Shown: in pieces, positions 31,807 through 39,701 of the stretch
Position numbering within the stretch: the stretch's first letter is position 1
Layout of the letters: every line of letters begins with the position of its first letter
DNA from: Myxococcota bacterium
GTDB taxonomy: Bacteria > Myxococcota_A > Polyangia > HGW-17
Assembly: GCA_018817795.1 (NCBI GenBank)
Contig: JAHITJ010000117.1
Coordinates: 47,501-111,500 of the forward strand
Length of the DNA stretch: 64,000 nt
Direction of reading: 5' to 3'
Notes under the pieces: model-generated
What the model saw: only the letters and a program-made list of their open reading frames with translations
The model's database searches: none
Told to the model about the DNA's origin: nothing
Translations under genes and position numbers: made by a program

Positions 31807-32676
31807 TTAGCGACCTTCGGGGCGACCGGTGCCGTCGGGCTTCAGATTCACGGCCTTGCCGGAAGTGAACACGACGTCGAGGTCTGCCTGGCTCTCATCG
31901 GTGGCGGCGGGGACGTCCACGGGAGCGACGGCCGGGCGGGTCTCCATGACGGGATTCTCGCGGCGGTCCTTGGACTGGGACGTTCCGGCGATGACCGCGT
32001 CGGCGATGCGGCCGGCGAACAGGCGGATCGCGCGGATGGCGTCATCGTTGCCCGGGATGATGTAGTCGATGGGATCGGGATCGCAGTTGGTGTCGGCCAC
32101 GGCGACGATGGGGATGCCCAGTCCGCGGGCTTCGGCCACCGCGATGCGCTCCTTGGTCGGGTCGATCAGGAAGATCGCCGCCGGAAGGTTGCGCATCTCC
32201 TTGATGCCGCCGAGGTTCTTCTCGAGTTTCTTGCACTCGCGATCGATCTGGAGGCGCTCTTTCTTCGTGAGCTTCTCCATGGTGCCGTCACGGCCCATCT
32301 CCTCGAACCGCTTCAACTTCTCGATGGAGGCCTTCACCGTGGCGAAGTTCGTCAGCGTGCCGCCGAGCCAGCGGTTGACCACGCAGAACTGACCGGCGCG
32401 GGCTGCTTCTTCGATGATCACGTCCTGGGCCTGCTTCTTGGTGCCCACGAACAGGATGGTGCCGCCCTGGGAGGCGAGCCGCTCGACGAAATCGTAGGCC
32501 TTCTGGAACAGGGGCAGCGTGGCCTCGAGGTTGATGATGTGAACGCCGTTGCGCACGCCGAAGATGTACTGACGCATCTTGGGGTTCCAGCGACGGGTCT
32601 GGTGGCCGAAGTGTACGCCGGCTTCCAGCAGTTCACGCAGGGTGATGGCTTCTTGTTGGGTCTTGTTCTCGGTCAT
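31807..32676 (-). CDS. rpsB: Ribosomal protein uS2
   Basis: A 289-residue small-subunit protein. Diagnostic segments are [20 protein letters not shown], then [45 protein letters not shown] and [20 protein letters not shown]. The final 50 residues (from about 240) form a low-complexity extension beyond the usual 230-250 residue S2 core. ATG 32676 has AAGGAGAT upstream. The gene heads rpsB-tsf-pyrH; its leader is structured and may mediate autoregulation by S2. Confidence 0.95.
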   Translation of the reverse strand: MTENKTQQEAITLRELLEAGVHFGHQTRRWNPKMRQYIFGVRNGVHIINLEATLPLFQKAYDFVERLASQGGTILFVGTKKQAQDVIIEEAARAGQFCVVNRWLGGTLTNFATVKASIEKLKRFEEMGRDGTMEKLTKKERLQIDRECKKLEKNLGGIKEMRNLPAAIFLIDPTKERIAVAEARGLGIPIVAVADTNCDPDPIDYIIPGNDDAIRAIRLFAGRIADAVIAGTSQSKDRRENPVMETRPAVAPVDVPAATDESQADLDVVFTSGKAVNLKPDGTGRPEGR

Positions 32677-32703
32677 GACATCTCCTTCTGGCGTTGATCC
32701 TCC

Positions 32704-32757
32704 GCATGGCTTTTCACACCCCGAAACCTTCATTGGCACGCCAAGGGGTTACCATGC
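32704..32757 (-). ncRNA. Structured rpsB leader (possible S2 autoregulatory element)
   Basis: On the minus strand the leader can fold into nested helices: GCATGG (32752-32757) with CCATGC (32704-32709), CCCC (32745-32748) with GGGG (32719-32722), and an apical TTGGC...GCCAA (32733-32744). The element lies 28 bases before the start codon, inside the transcript from the predicted promoter. Ribosomal protein leaders often bind the encoded protein, but I cannot assign it to a known S2 leader class. Confidence 0.4.
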
Positions 32758-32796
32758 GTGGGTGATGAGTAAACAAATCAGCCACTAGGGCGACTT

Positions 32797-32825
32797 GCAT
32801 TACCACTGATCAAACAGGAATGCAA
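32797..32825 (-). promoter_or_regulatory. rpsB operon promoter (extended -10)
   Basis: On the minus strand TTGCAT (32820-32825) and TAATGC (32797-32802) are 17 bases apart, with TGG immediately before the -10, giving an extended -10. Initiation would be near 32790, making a leader of about 115 bases that includes the folded element. Confidence 0.45.
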
Positions 32826-32843
32826 GGGTAAAAGGGAAGCTAT

Positions 32844-33443
32844 TCATTGAATTGGAGACTGGGGATCCCAGGCGGTCGCGGCTGGCAGCCCCGGCAGGCG
32901 AAGGAACGAAAGCGCACGCAGCACGAGCGGCTCAATCAGTTCGTCGATGCTGCCGGGCTTCAGATAAAATCCCGGCGCGGCGGGCATGATCGTGGCTCCG
33001 GCCTCGGCCAGGGTCGCGAGATGCCGCAGGTGGTGCGACGCCAGGGGTGTCTCGCGCAGCAGCAGCACCAGCGGACGACGCTCCTTGAGGCAGACCTGCC
33101 CTGCCCGCAGCAGAAGATCGTCGGCCAGTCCCGCCGCAAGGGCCATGGCGGTGTGCAGCGAGCACGGGGCGATGACCATGCCCGCGAGCGGGAAGGATCC
33201 CGAGGCCACGCAGGCGCCTAGTTGGTCGTTCCCGTGGTGGAAGTGCGCCATGGACAGCATCGCCTCGTATTCGCCGGGAGCGCACTCCGTGGCGGCGACC
33301 TCGGCGGCCGCGGAGGAGGCCACGACATGCGTCTGTACTCCAGGCACGGCCGACAGGCACGCCAGCATGTGGCGGGCGTAGATCAGGCCGGACGCACCGC
33401 AGATGCCCACCAGGACCTGGTGATCACTTCTTTTTGGTTGCAT
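32844..33443 (-). CDS. ubiX: Flavin prenyltransferase
   Basis: A 199-residue enzyme that builds prenylated FMN from FMN and dimethylallyl (pyro)phosphate, the cofactor of UbiD-family decarboxylases. It shows the FMN-binding VGICGASGLIYARHML, the segment THVVASSAA, and the family fingerprint APCSLHTAMALAAGLADDL followed by LLRAGQVCLKERRPLVLLLR and ETPL. ATG 33443 overlaps the upstream gene by 20 bases. The open frame upstream is the overlapping disordered protein in another frame. This is the probable cofactor supplier for the UbiD homologue at 60,005. Length and motifs are standard. Confidence 0.92.
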   Translation of the reverse strand: MQPKRSDHQVLVGICGASGLIYARHMLACLSAVPGVQTHVVASSAAAEVAATECAPGEYEAMLSMAHFHHGNDQLGACVASGSFPLAGMVIAPCSLHTAMALAAGLADDLLLRAGQVCLKERRPLVLLLRETPLASHHLRHLATLAEAGATIMPAAPGFYLKPGSIDELIEPLVLRALSFLRLPGLPAATAWDPQSPIQ

Positions 33444-35289
33444 GGCCGCCCTTGGGCTTTTTCGGGGCCGGCTTCGGGGCCGGCGTGGATTTCTTGGAGC
33501 CGCCGTTCTTGGGCGGGGGTGAGTCGGCGACGAACAGGCGCTTGATGCTGTTGAGGATGCTGCCGTTGGTCTGATTCTGTTCCTGCATGCTGGCGAAGAC
33601 CTCGTCGAGCCCGGAATAATCGTTCTCGGGGTGCAGCTCCTTGTCGAAGAACTCCTCTTCAAGGTCTGAAAACTTGGTCGGCAGATCGTCGCGCGTCGCG
33701 GCGCGCGGCAACCGCCCGGCGAGGGCCTGTTCAGGCATCTTCTCGAGGTTGTGGGAGACCAGTGAGTTCTCCAGGGGCGTGGCCATCCGACGTTGTCTGG
33801 AGTGCTCGGCGACGGCGTCGGATTTGGCGGCGACCGGCGTCCCGGCGACGACCGGCGTCCCGGCGATCTTGCCTTCGTGCGGCTTATCGACGACGGCAGG
33901 GGTTTCCGGTGCCTGCCTGGCGTGTTTGGGCTCCCCGGGAGCATGCGCATGCCTGGCTGGCCTGGCCACAGGAGCCGGATCGGGTGGCGGCGGCGGCGGA
34001 TCCGGGAGCGGATCCGGGGACGGAGGCAATTCAGGCGCAGCCGAGGGTGCTGTAATCTCACCGGCCGCCTCGACCATCGGCCTGGTCACCTGGGGTTCGA
34101 GTTGCAAAGCGGGGACCGCAGGAACAAATTCCGCATCCGACGCAGGCGAAGTCTTGTCGGGAATGTTCATCGCGAAGGGCACCGGAGCCTGGGCGATCAT
34201 CTGACGAAGGATCTCGCGACGCTGGTCGCGGGCCGATTTGCGCTGCTCCATCTCTTCGGGCGTAGGCTCGTCATCGGGCCGGGACGGTTCGGACGATCCG
34301 GCGGGTTCGTCAACCGGGGCCGGAGCCTTGAGCGCGGCGGGGGGCGGCGGATCCGGGGGCGGAGGCAACGAATCGGATATCTTCGCGGCCGGCGGCTTGG
34401 CAGCAGGGGGCAGCGGAGGCGGTGCCATGGTGGCCTTGGGCGCGGAGGCCGTCGGCGGAGCCGTCTCCTTGCGGGGCCGGGCCGGGATGTCCTCTTCGGG
34501 AACGAGCATGATCTCGCCGCTGACAAGGGTGTACTCGCCGCTGACGAAGGGTTCCATGGGATGGGACACAGCCGCAGGCGATCGGGGCACAGCCGCCTCA
34601 GGTGCAGGCGGGGGCGGGGCGGCGGTCACCACCACCGGCTGCTCACCGGTGCGTGTGTGCTGCGGCAGGGTGTTGCGGCGACGACGTGACTTTTCAGCCG
34701 GCACGACCACCGCCGGTGCAGGCGTGGGTTTCTCTTCGGCCGGCTCTTCGGCCGGCTCTTCGGCCGACGAGTCGGCCGGCAGGGAGGGTCCCAGATCTTC
34801 CAGCGGGACATCTTCGGATTCGTCCTCCGCTTCAAGCGGCCGGGCCTCTTCGATCTCATGCCGCCGACGGCGGGTCGCGTGGGTATGCGGCGCAGGCGTG
34901 GGTCCCTCGGGATCGGAATCCGTGGAGCGGTGCCCGTATACGTCGGGCTCCTCCATGATGGCATCCTCCCCGGACACCACGATCGACGGGTTCTTCCTGG
35001 GACGGTCCCCTTCGAAGTGCACCGAGAGCGCTGCGTCGTGGTCAATCCTGATTTCGCCGCTGGTCAGCCCGATGATCGAGCCCGAGACCATGCCGATATC
35101 GGGCTGGGCAGTGCCCAGGTCCTGGACATCCTGCCTCGGCACCGAACGGTAACGATCGCCCGTAGCCGGCGTGCCGGGTGTGGCGATGTCAATGTACAAC
35201 GGACTCTCTTCAACGCTCACCGGACCGGTCACGGTCGAATGCGTATCGGTCGTCCGTTTCTGCTTGGCTTTTCGTTTCTTCTTGACCAA
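33424..35289 (-). CDS. Long Pro/Ala/Glu-rich disordered protein, hypothetical
   Basis: A 621-residue protein with no signal peptide or TM helix. The basic start (VKKKRKAKQKRTT) is followed by some 480 residues of low complexity: Pro/Ala runs, a repeated EEPA unit, and charged blocks. The C-terminal 130 residues look more ordered (SLVSHNLEKMPEQALAGRLP, then KFSDLEEEFFDKELHPENDY), and the end is again Lys/Pro/Ala-rich. The start is TTG 35289, six bases after GGAGG; an earlier frame start lacks an SD. Overlap with ubiX suggests one transcript. I do not recognise the family; it could be a scaffold or interaction hub. Confidence 0.6.
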   Translation of the reverse strand: MVKKKRKAKQKRTTDTHSTVTGPVSVEESPLYIDIATPGTPATGDRYRSVPRQDVQDLGTAQPDIGMVSGSIIGLTSGEIRIDHDAALSVHFEGDRPRKNPSIVVSGEDAIMEEPDVYGHRSTDSDPEGPTPAPHTHATRRRRHEIEEARPLEAEDESEDVPLEDLGPSLPADSSAEEPAEEPAEEKPTPAPAVVVPAEKSRRRRNTLPQHTRTGEQPVVVTAAPPPPAPEAAVPRSPAAVSHPMEPFVSGEYTLVSGEIMLVPEEDIPARPRKETAPPTASAPKATMAPPPLPPAAKPPAAKISDSLPPPPDPPPPAALKAPAPVDEPAGSSEPSRPDDEPTPEEMEQRKSARDQRREILRQMIAQAPVPFAMNIPDKTSPASDAEFVPAVPALQLEPQVTRPMVEAAGEITAPSAAPELPPSPDPLPDPPPPPPDPAPVARPARHAHAPGEPKHARQAPETPAVVDKPHEGKIAGTPVVAGTPVAAKSDAVAEHSRQRRMATPLENSLVSHNLEKMPEQALAGRLPRAATRDDLPTKFSDLEEEFFDKELHPENDYSGLDEVFASMQEQNQTNGSILNSIKRLFVADSPPPKNGGSKKSTPAPKPAPKKPKGGHATKKK

Positions 35290-35687
35290 CAGCGTCCTCC
35301 CAGACAAGTCGCGGCACAATATAGCGCAGGATCAGATCAATACAAACAACGATTTTCAGGGATCCCGCCATGAAGGGATATTTCCGGCGCCCTGTCAACC
35401 CCAGACCAGAGGAACATTCAAATAGGGAAAAAATTCACCATTCTCCTCAGGTCACGACGCGCGAGCCTCGGACGAATGATGAAAATGCAAGCAATGTCAA
35501 TGAGAAACGGCACATGAATCCCTCAAAAACCGCACCATTGACATGCATGGACACCTATGGATACTGCGTAGCGGAGGCTCAGTCCGATGGCGACCGACGA
35601 TCGAGGGCGCCTTCCGGAAACTGAACCGTTCACCTTGGGCCGTTCATTACATACGGTGCCACCACACCCGAAGGAGGACTTCAAGAA
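35290..35687. other. 398-bp gap with promoter for the Fe-S scaffold gene and no convincing gene
   Basis: The left half is AT-rich and lies upstream of the divergent disordered-protein gene. The right half contains a good promoter (35538-35565) and a leader of about 115 bases ending in GAAGGAGG before ATG 35688. A frame of 84 codons at 35370-35624 has poor composition and no SD, so I reject it. I saw no recognised riboswitch in the leader. Confidence 0.5.
35538..35565 (+). promoter_or_regulatory. Promoter of the NifU-like/GGGtGRT operon
   Basis: Consensus TTGACA (35538-35543) and GATACT (35560-35565) are separated by 16 bases. Initiation near 35572 gives a long 5' leader of about 115 nt, which may have a regulatory role. 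Confidence 0.5.
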
Positions 35688-36377
35688 ATGCTGACACACG
35701 AAATTGAACAGATGTGCATCGTGGCCAAGGGCGCCAAGCATGGCCCGGCGCCGATTCCCCAGGAAGGAAAATGGACCAAGGCCAAGGAGATCCGCGACAT
35801 CTCCGGACTGACCCACGGGGTCGGCGGCTGCGCACCGCAACAGGGCGCCTGCAAGCTCACCCTCAACGTCAAGAACGGCATCATCGAGGAGGCCCTCGTC
35901 GAGACCATCGGCTGCTCGGGCATGACCCACTCCGCGGCCATGGCCGGCGAGATTCTTCCCGGCAAGACGATCCTCGAAGCGCTGAACACCGATCTGGTGT
36001 GCGATGCGATCAACGTGGCCATGCGGGAGCTCTTCCTGCAGATCGTCTACGGCCGCACGCAGACGGCCTTCTCCGACGGAGGCCTGCCCATCGGCGCCGG
36101 CCTCGAGGACCTCGGAAAGGGGCTGCGCTCGGTCACCGCCACCATGTACGGCACCAGCGTCAAGGGCGCACGCTACCTGGAGATGGCCGAAGGATACGTC
36201 ACCGAGATCGCCCTCGACGAGGACAGCGAGATCATCGGCTACAAGTTCGTGAAACTGGGCGTCATGATGGAAAACATCGGCAAGGGCATGGACGCGCAGA
36301 CCGCACTGGAGAAGGCCACCGGAACCTACGGACGCTTTGCCGATGCGGCCAAAACCATCAATCCGCGAAAGGAATAA
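35688..36377 (+). CDS. NifU-like iron-sulfur cluster assembly scaffold protein
   Basis: A 229-residue NifU_N-type scaffold. Cysteines fall at about 48 (THGVGGCAP), 76 (ETIGCSGMTHSAAMAG) and 105 (TDLVCDAI), which matches the three-Cys cluster site of IscU-type proteins. The C-terminal half (residues 110-229) is an additional domain seen in the subgroup that pairs with GGGtGRT proteins. The SD GAAGGAGG precedes ATG 35688. The next gene starts 10 bases after this stop, so they form an operon. No cysteine desulfurase is present next to it, so cluster donors must come from elsewhere. Confidence 0.8.
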   Translation: MLTHEIEQMCIVAKGAKHGPAPIPQEGKWTKAKEIRDISGLTHGVGGCAPQQGACKLTLNVKNGIIEEALVETIGCSGMTHSAAMAGEILPGKTILEALNTDLVCDAINVAMRELFLQIVYGRTQTAFSDGGLPIGAGLEDLGKGLRSVTATMYGTSVKGARYLEMAEGYVTEIALDEDSEIIGYKFVKLGVMMENIGKGMDAQTALEKATGTYGRFADAAKTINPRKE

Positions 36378-36387
36378 GGAGCTCACC

Positions 36388-37389
36388 ATGGCTTTATTCG
36401 AAGGTTACGAAAGAAGAATCGCTCAGATCACGTCGTTCCTGGCCGGCCACGGCATCCCCTCCCTCGAGGAGGCGGAGAAGATCTGCCTCGCCAGGGACGT
36501 GGACGTGCGCAAGATCGTGAAGTCCATCCAGCCCATCGCGTTCGAGAACGCCGGCTGGGCCTACCTCGTCGGTGCCGCCGTCGCCATCAAGACCGGCCAG
36601 ACCGCCGCCGCCGAGATTGCCAAGACCCTGGGTCTGGGCCTGCAGGCCTTCTGCATCCCCGGCTCCGTCGCCGACGACCGCAAGGTCGGCATCGGCCACG
36701 GTGACCTGGCCTCGATGCTGCTGCGCGAGGAGACCGCCTGCTTTGCGTTCTGCGCCGGACACGAGTCGTTCGCCGCCGCCGAGGGCGCCATCGGCCTGGC
36801 CCGCTCCGCCAACAAGGCACGCACCAAGCCGCTGCGCGTGATCCTCAACGGGCTGGGCAAGGACGCCGCCCAGATCATCTCCCGCATCAACGGCTTCACC
36901 CACGTCGAGACCGAGTTCGATTATGCGTCGGGGAAGCTCGCGATCGTGAAGGAGAAGGCGTACTCCAAGGGCGAGCGCGCCGCGGTCCGCTGCTACGGCG
37001 CCGACGACGTCCGCGAGGGCGTGGCCATCATGCACCAGGAGCAGGTCGACGTCGCGATCACCGGCAACTCGACCAACCCCACGCGCTTCCAGCACCCGGT
37101 CATGGGCGTGTACAAGAAGGAGCGCCTGCTCGAAGGGAAGAAGTTCTTCTCGGTGGCCTCCGGCGGCGGCACGGGACGCACCCTGCATCCTGACAACATG
37201 GCGGCGGGCCCGGCCTCCTACGGCATGACCGACACCATGGGACGCATGCACTCCGACGCGCAGTTCGCCGGCTCCTCCTCGGTCCCGGCGCACGTTGAGA
37301 TGATGGGCCTGATCGGCATGGGCAACAACCCGATGGTCGGCGCCTCGGTCGCGGTCGCGGTCGCGGTGGAACAGGCCATGAAGAAGTAG
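36388..37389 (+). CDS. GGGtGRT family protein
   Basis: A 333-residue cytoplasmic protein with the name-giving motif ASGGGTGRTLHPDN at about residues 257-270, followed by the conserved MGRMHSDAQFAGSSSVPAHV and GNNPMVGASVAVAV. It belongs to the GGGtGRT family, found mainly in anaerobic bacteria and commonly next to a NifU-like scaffold, as here. The biochemical role is not established; a link to Fe-S chemistry is inferred from context only. ATG 36388 has AAGGAG upstream and is chosen over an earlier ATG that would overlap the scaffold gene. Confidence 0.85.
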   Translation: MALFEGYERRIAQITSFLAGHGIPSLEEAEKICLARDVDVRKIVKSIQPIAFENAGWAYLVGAAVAIKTGQTAAAEIAKTLGLGLQAFCIPGSVADDRKVGIGHGDLASMLLREETACFAFCAGHESFAAAEGAIGLARSANKARTKPLRVILNGLGKDAAQIISRINGFTHVETEFDYASGKLAIVKEKAYSKGERAAVRCYGADDVREGVAIMHQEQVDVAITGNSTNPTRFQHPVMGVYKKERLLEGKKFFSVASGGGTGRTLHPDNMAAGPASYGMTDTMGRMHSDAQFAGSSSVPAHVEMMGLIGMGNNPMVGASVAVAVAVEQAMKK

Positions 37390-37398
37390 CCATTCCGG

Positions 37399-38400
37399 CT
37401 ACTGCACCAATATCTTCAAACAATCATCAAGACATTCATGAACCGACACTGCAAAGGCGTGCTCGGCCCGGGCGCGATGCAGGTTGTGCTCGCCGCGGTT
37501 GGCGAAGTGGGTGGGATCCCAGCCGAAGTAGTGCTCCTCGAGGGCGTCGATCAGGAAGCGGGCCGTCAGTTCGTGGGCGATCAGTTCAATGCTCTCCGGG
37601 ATCGCCGCCACCTCCGTCACCGCCAGCTCCGGGGCGCGCTGCAGGTAGGACCCGAAGAACGCCCCGAACAACGGCATCGAGAACGTCCCGTTGTCGCGGC
37701 ACAGCGCCCGGCCGGCGTCGCCCAGCTCGCCGAGGATGCAGTGGCGCCCGACCGTGTCCAGATCCAGCAGCGTGACGCCGTCGGCGGTGCGCCAGAAGTT
37801 CTCCAGTTTGGGATCGCCGTGCACGATTCTGGAAGGCAGCGTGTTCCAGTCGCAGTCGGGATGCAGCCGCGGCAGCACCTCCCTGGAAATCGCCTCCACC
37901 TCGCCGTGCAGCGGATGATCCGCGTGTGTTTCGAGGGCCTCGCGCAGCCGCCCGGCGTAGAACGGCGGGTGGTGGATGTTTCGGTGGTGCGAAAACACGT
38001 GCGTGCAGTCCGCCAGCGCCCGGTGGAAGCGCGCCAGGGTCAGCCCTGCGACGCCGATGTCGCCATGTCCGAGGAAGTCCCCCTCGAGGTGGGTCAGCAG
38101 GCGGAAGCTGCCGTTGTCGTGAGGAAGAAACGCCGCGCCATCGCAGGTGGGGAGCACCGAGAAAGTCGAAAAGCCACGGCTCGCGAGGTGCATGCAGATC
38201 GCGGCCACGTCGTCGGTGACGGTGCCCGGGAACACCGGATTGAGCCACTGCAGCACGCTGCGCCGCCCGTCCTTGGAGGTCATGCGCACGGTCTTGTTGA
38301 TCAGGCCTCCGGCCAGCGGTTCGGCGATGGCGCAGGCCAGATCCGGCCAGGCCGCGGTGATGGCCTTCCATGGGAATTCCAGCAGAAACTGCGTGTGCAT
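37399..38400 (-). CDS. APH-family small-molecule kinase
   Basis: A 333-residue protein-kinase-like-fold phosphotransferase. The catalytic loop is IVHGDPKLENFW (about 189-200), the Mg-binding LLDLDTVG follows, and the N-lobe has GGLINKTVRMTS, so the substrate is a small metabolite (sugar, choline, homoserine or similar) rather than a protein. The subfamily resembles N-acetylhexosamine/homoserine-type kinases, but I cannot name the substrate. ATG 38400 is preceded by AGGTG; upstream in-frame starts are poor. It converges on the GGGtGRT gene with a 9-base gap. Confidence 0.75.
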   Translation of the reverse strand: MHTQFLLEFPWKAITAAWPDLACAIAEPLAGGLINKTVRMTSKDGRRSVLQWLNPVFPGTVTDDVAAICMHLASRGFSTFSVLPTCDGAAFLPHDNGSFRLLTHLEGDFLGHGDIGVAGLTLARFHRALADCTHVFSHHRNIHHPPFYAGRLREALETHADHPLHGEVEAISREVLPRLHPDCDWNTLPSRIVHGDPKLENFWRTADGVTLLDLDTVGRHCILGELGDAGRALCRDNGTFSMPLFGAFFGSYLQRAPELAVTEVAAIPESIELIAHELTARFLIDALEEHYFGWDPTHFANRGEHNLHRARAEHAFAVSVHECLDDCLKILVQ

Positions 38401-38598
38401 GGGCAATACACCTGTCGGAAAAACGCCCGTCGTGATCACGCCGGCGTTCTTCGCCTGCAACCTACAACAACCTTTCACGGCATGTCCAGCAGAAGAAGTT
38501 CCCCGGAACCAAATCAGGGGATTGCGTCGTCTTCCCGGCTGTGGCAGCATGGATCAGTTGTCGACGAACACGAGGCCCCCGCACTCAGGAGTGATTCC

Positions 38599-39213
38599 AT
38601 GACCCACCCCGTCTCCATCTGCCTTGAAGACTGCTACCCCGAACACGAGAGCCTGCGCTTTCTGCAGTGCACGGCCGCCGCCGGTCCCGCCTTCCGCCTG
38701 CTGCTGACCCGGGACGGCCGCGTGCTTCAGCAGGAATCAGCGACGGCCTGGTGCCGGATCTTCGTCACTGGTGACGACCGGCTCGGTGTGCTTCGAGATG
38801 ATCAGATGCCCGCCGGCGCCCGCGTGACGCGCGCGAAACGCCACGTGGACCTGGAGATCGGGAAGCCCGTGATCCTGCGCGACGGCGACTTCCTCGCGGT
38901 GCCGGGACGCTGCTTTTGCCTGCACGTGCACGGCGCCGCGACCGACGTCCGGGAGCCGGAGTTCCTCCATGCGAAGGAGCCCGCCGCCTCCACCTGGACC
39001 CGCTTCGCCGCTGCGGGCCTCATCGCCGTCACCGGCCTGGCAGGGGCGGTCTCCTGCACCCGTGAATCCAACGTGAACGAAAAGCCGTCCTCCACCGTGG
39101 AGCAGCCGGTTCCCCCGCGCCCGAATCCGCCCGACGGCATGGAGCCCAAGGACAAGGTCGAGCCCATCGACGTGCGCGACGCTCCGCCCGAAGCCCCTGC
39201 GAACTATCCCTGA
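38599..39213 (+). CDS. Hypothetical protein with one TM helix and a Pro-rich tail
   Basis: A 204-residue protein. Residues 1-120 are a beta-rich domain that starts MTHPVSICLEDCYPEH and contains IFVTGDDRLGVLRDDQMP, then LEIGKPVILRDGDFLAVPGR and CFCLHVHG; an FHA-like sandwich is possible but I cannot show it. Residues about 140-160 are a TM helix (FAAAGLIAVTGLAGAVSC). The tail is Pro/Glu-rich. ATG 38599 has AGGAGTGA upstream. It is divergent from the APH-like kinase. Family not recognised. Confidence 0.5.
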   Translation: MTHPVSICLEDCYPEHESLRFLQCTAAAGPAFRLLLTRDGRVLQQESATAWCRIFVTGDDRLGVLRDDQMPAGARVTRAKRHVDLEIGKPVILRDGDFLAVPGRCFCLHVHGAATDVREPEFLHAKEPAASTWTRFAAAGLIAVTGLAGAVSCTRESNVNEKPSSTVEQPVPPRPNPPDGMEPKDKVEPIDVRDAPPEAPANYP

Positions 39214-39223
39214 AGAATCTTTT

Positions 39224-39694
39224 CTACTCCACCGCCGTGATCAGGCACTTCTTCCCGCGAAAGACGAACTCTTCGTCGAGGGTCAATCCCAGCAGGGCCT
39301 GCCCCAGCGGGGACGGCTCGGTGATGACCACCACCTCGACGCCATCGACGGTCACCTTCAGGCCACCCTGGTCGGGCCCCAGGAACACGCGGCCGGTCCT
39401 GCCGCCAGTCTCATCAAAGGTGACAAGAGCCCCCGGAGCGATGGGCGTCTCCGCCAAAAACGGCACAGGCTCCAGCCGCTCGTACAACTTCACGGCTGCA
39501 GCCAGCTCTGCGGCGCGGTTCGCCTGTCCCTGAGCGATGTAGGAGGCCTCCAGCGCCAGGGTCTCGTACTTGCTGCGGGCCTTGTTGTCCTCATGGGTGG
39601 CCGCCTGATGGGCCGTCATCGCCGCCTGGGCCAGTGTTTTGGCCTCTGCGGCCAACTTTTCAAGAATGGCGTCAAGGATCCGCTGCTTGTCCAT
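39224..39694 (-). CDS. GreA/GreB-family C-terminal domain protein
   Basis: A 156-residue protein. An N-terminal helical segment (residues 1-75), containing HEDNKARSKYETLALEASYI, is joined to a C-terminal FKBP-like domain with the GreA/B signature VITEPSPLGQALLGLTLDEE. Such proteins bind RNA polymerase near the secondary channel in Gre factors; here the coiled coil differs, so RNA cleavage activity is uncertain. It follows rocD by seven bases and is probably in its transcript. The SD is weak. Confidence 0.65.
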   Translation of the reverse strand: MDKQRILDAILEKLAAEAKTLAQAAMTAHQAATHEDNKARSKYETLALEASYIAQGQANRAAELAAAVKLYERLEPVPFLAETPIAPGALVTFDETGGRTGRVFLGPDQGGLKVTVDGVEVVVITEPSPLGQALLGLTLDEEFVFRGKKCLITAVE

Positions 39695-39701
39695 GCCGGG
39701 G

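Noticed and set aside
35566-35687. Riboswitch in the Fe-S scaffold leader
   Set aside because: I looked for known conserved cores and found none that I could support.
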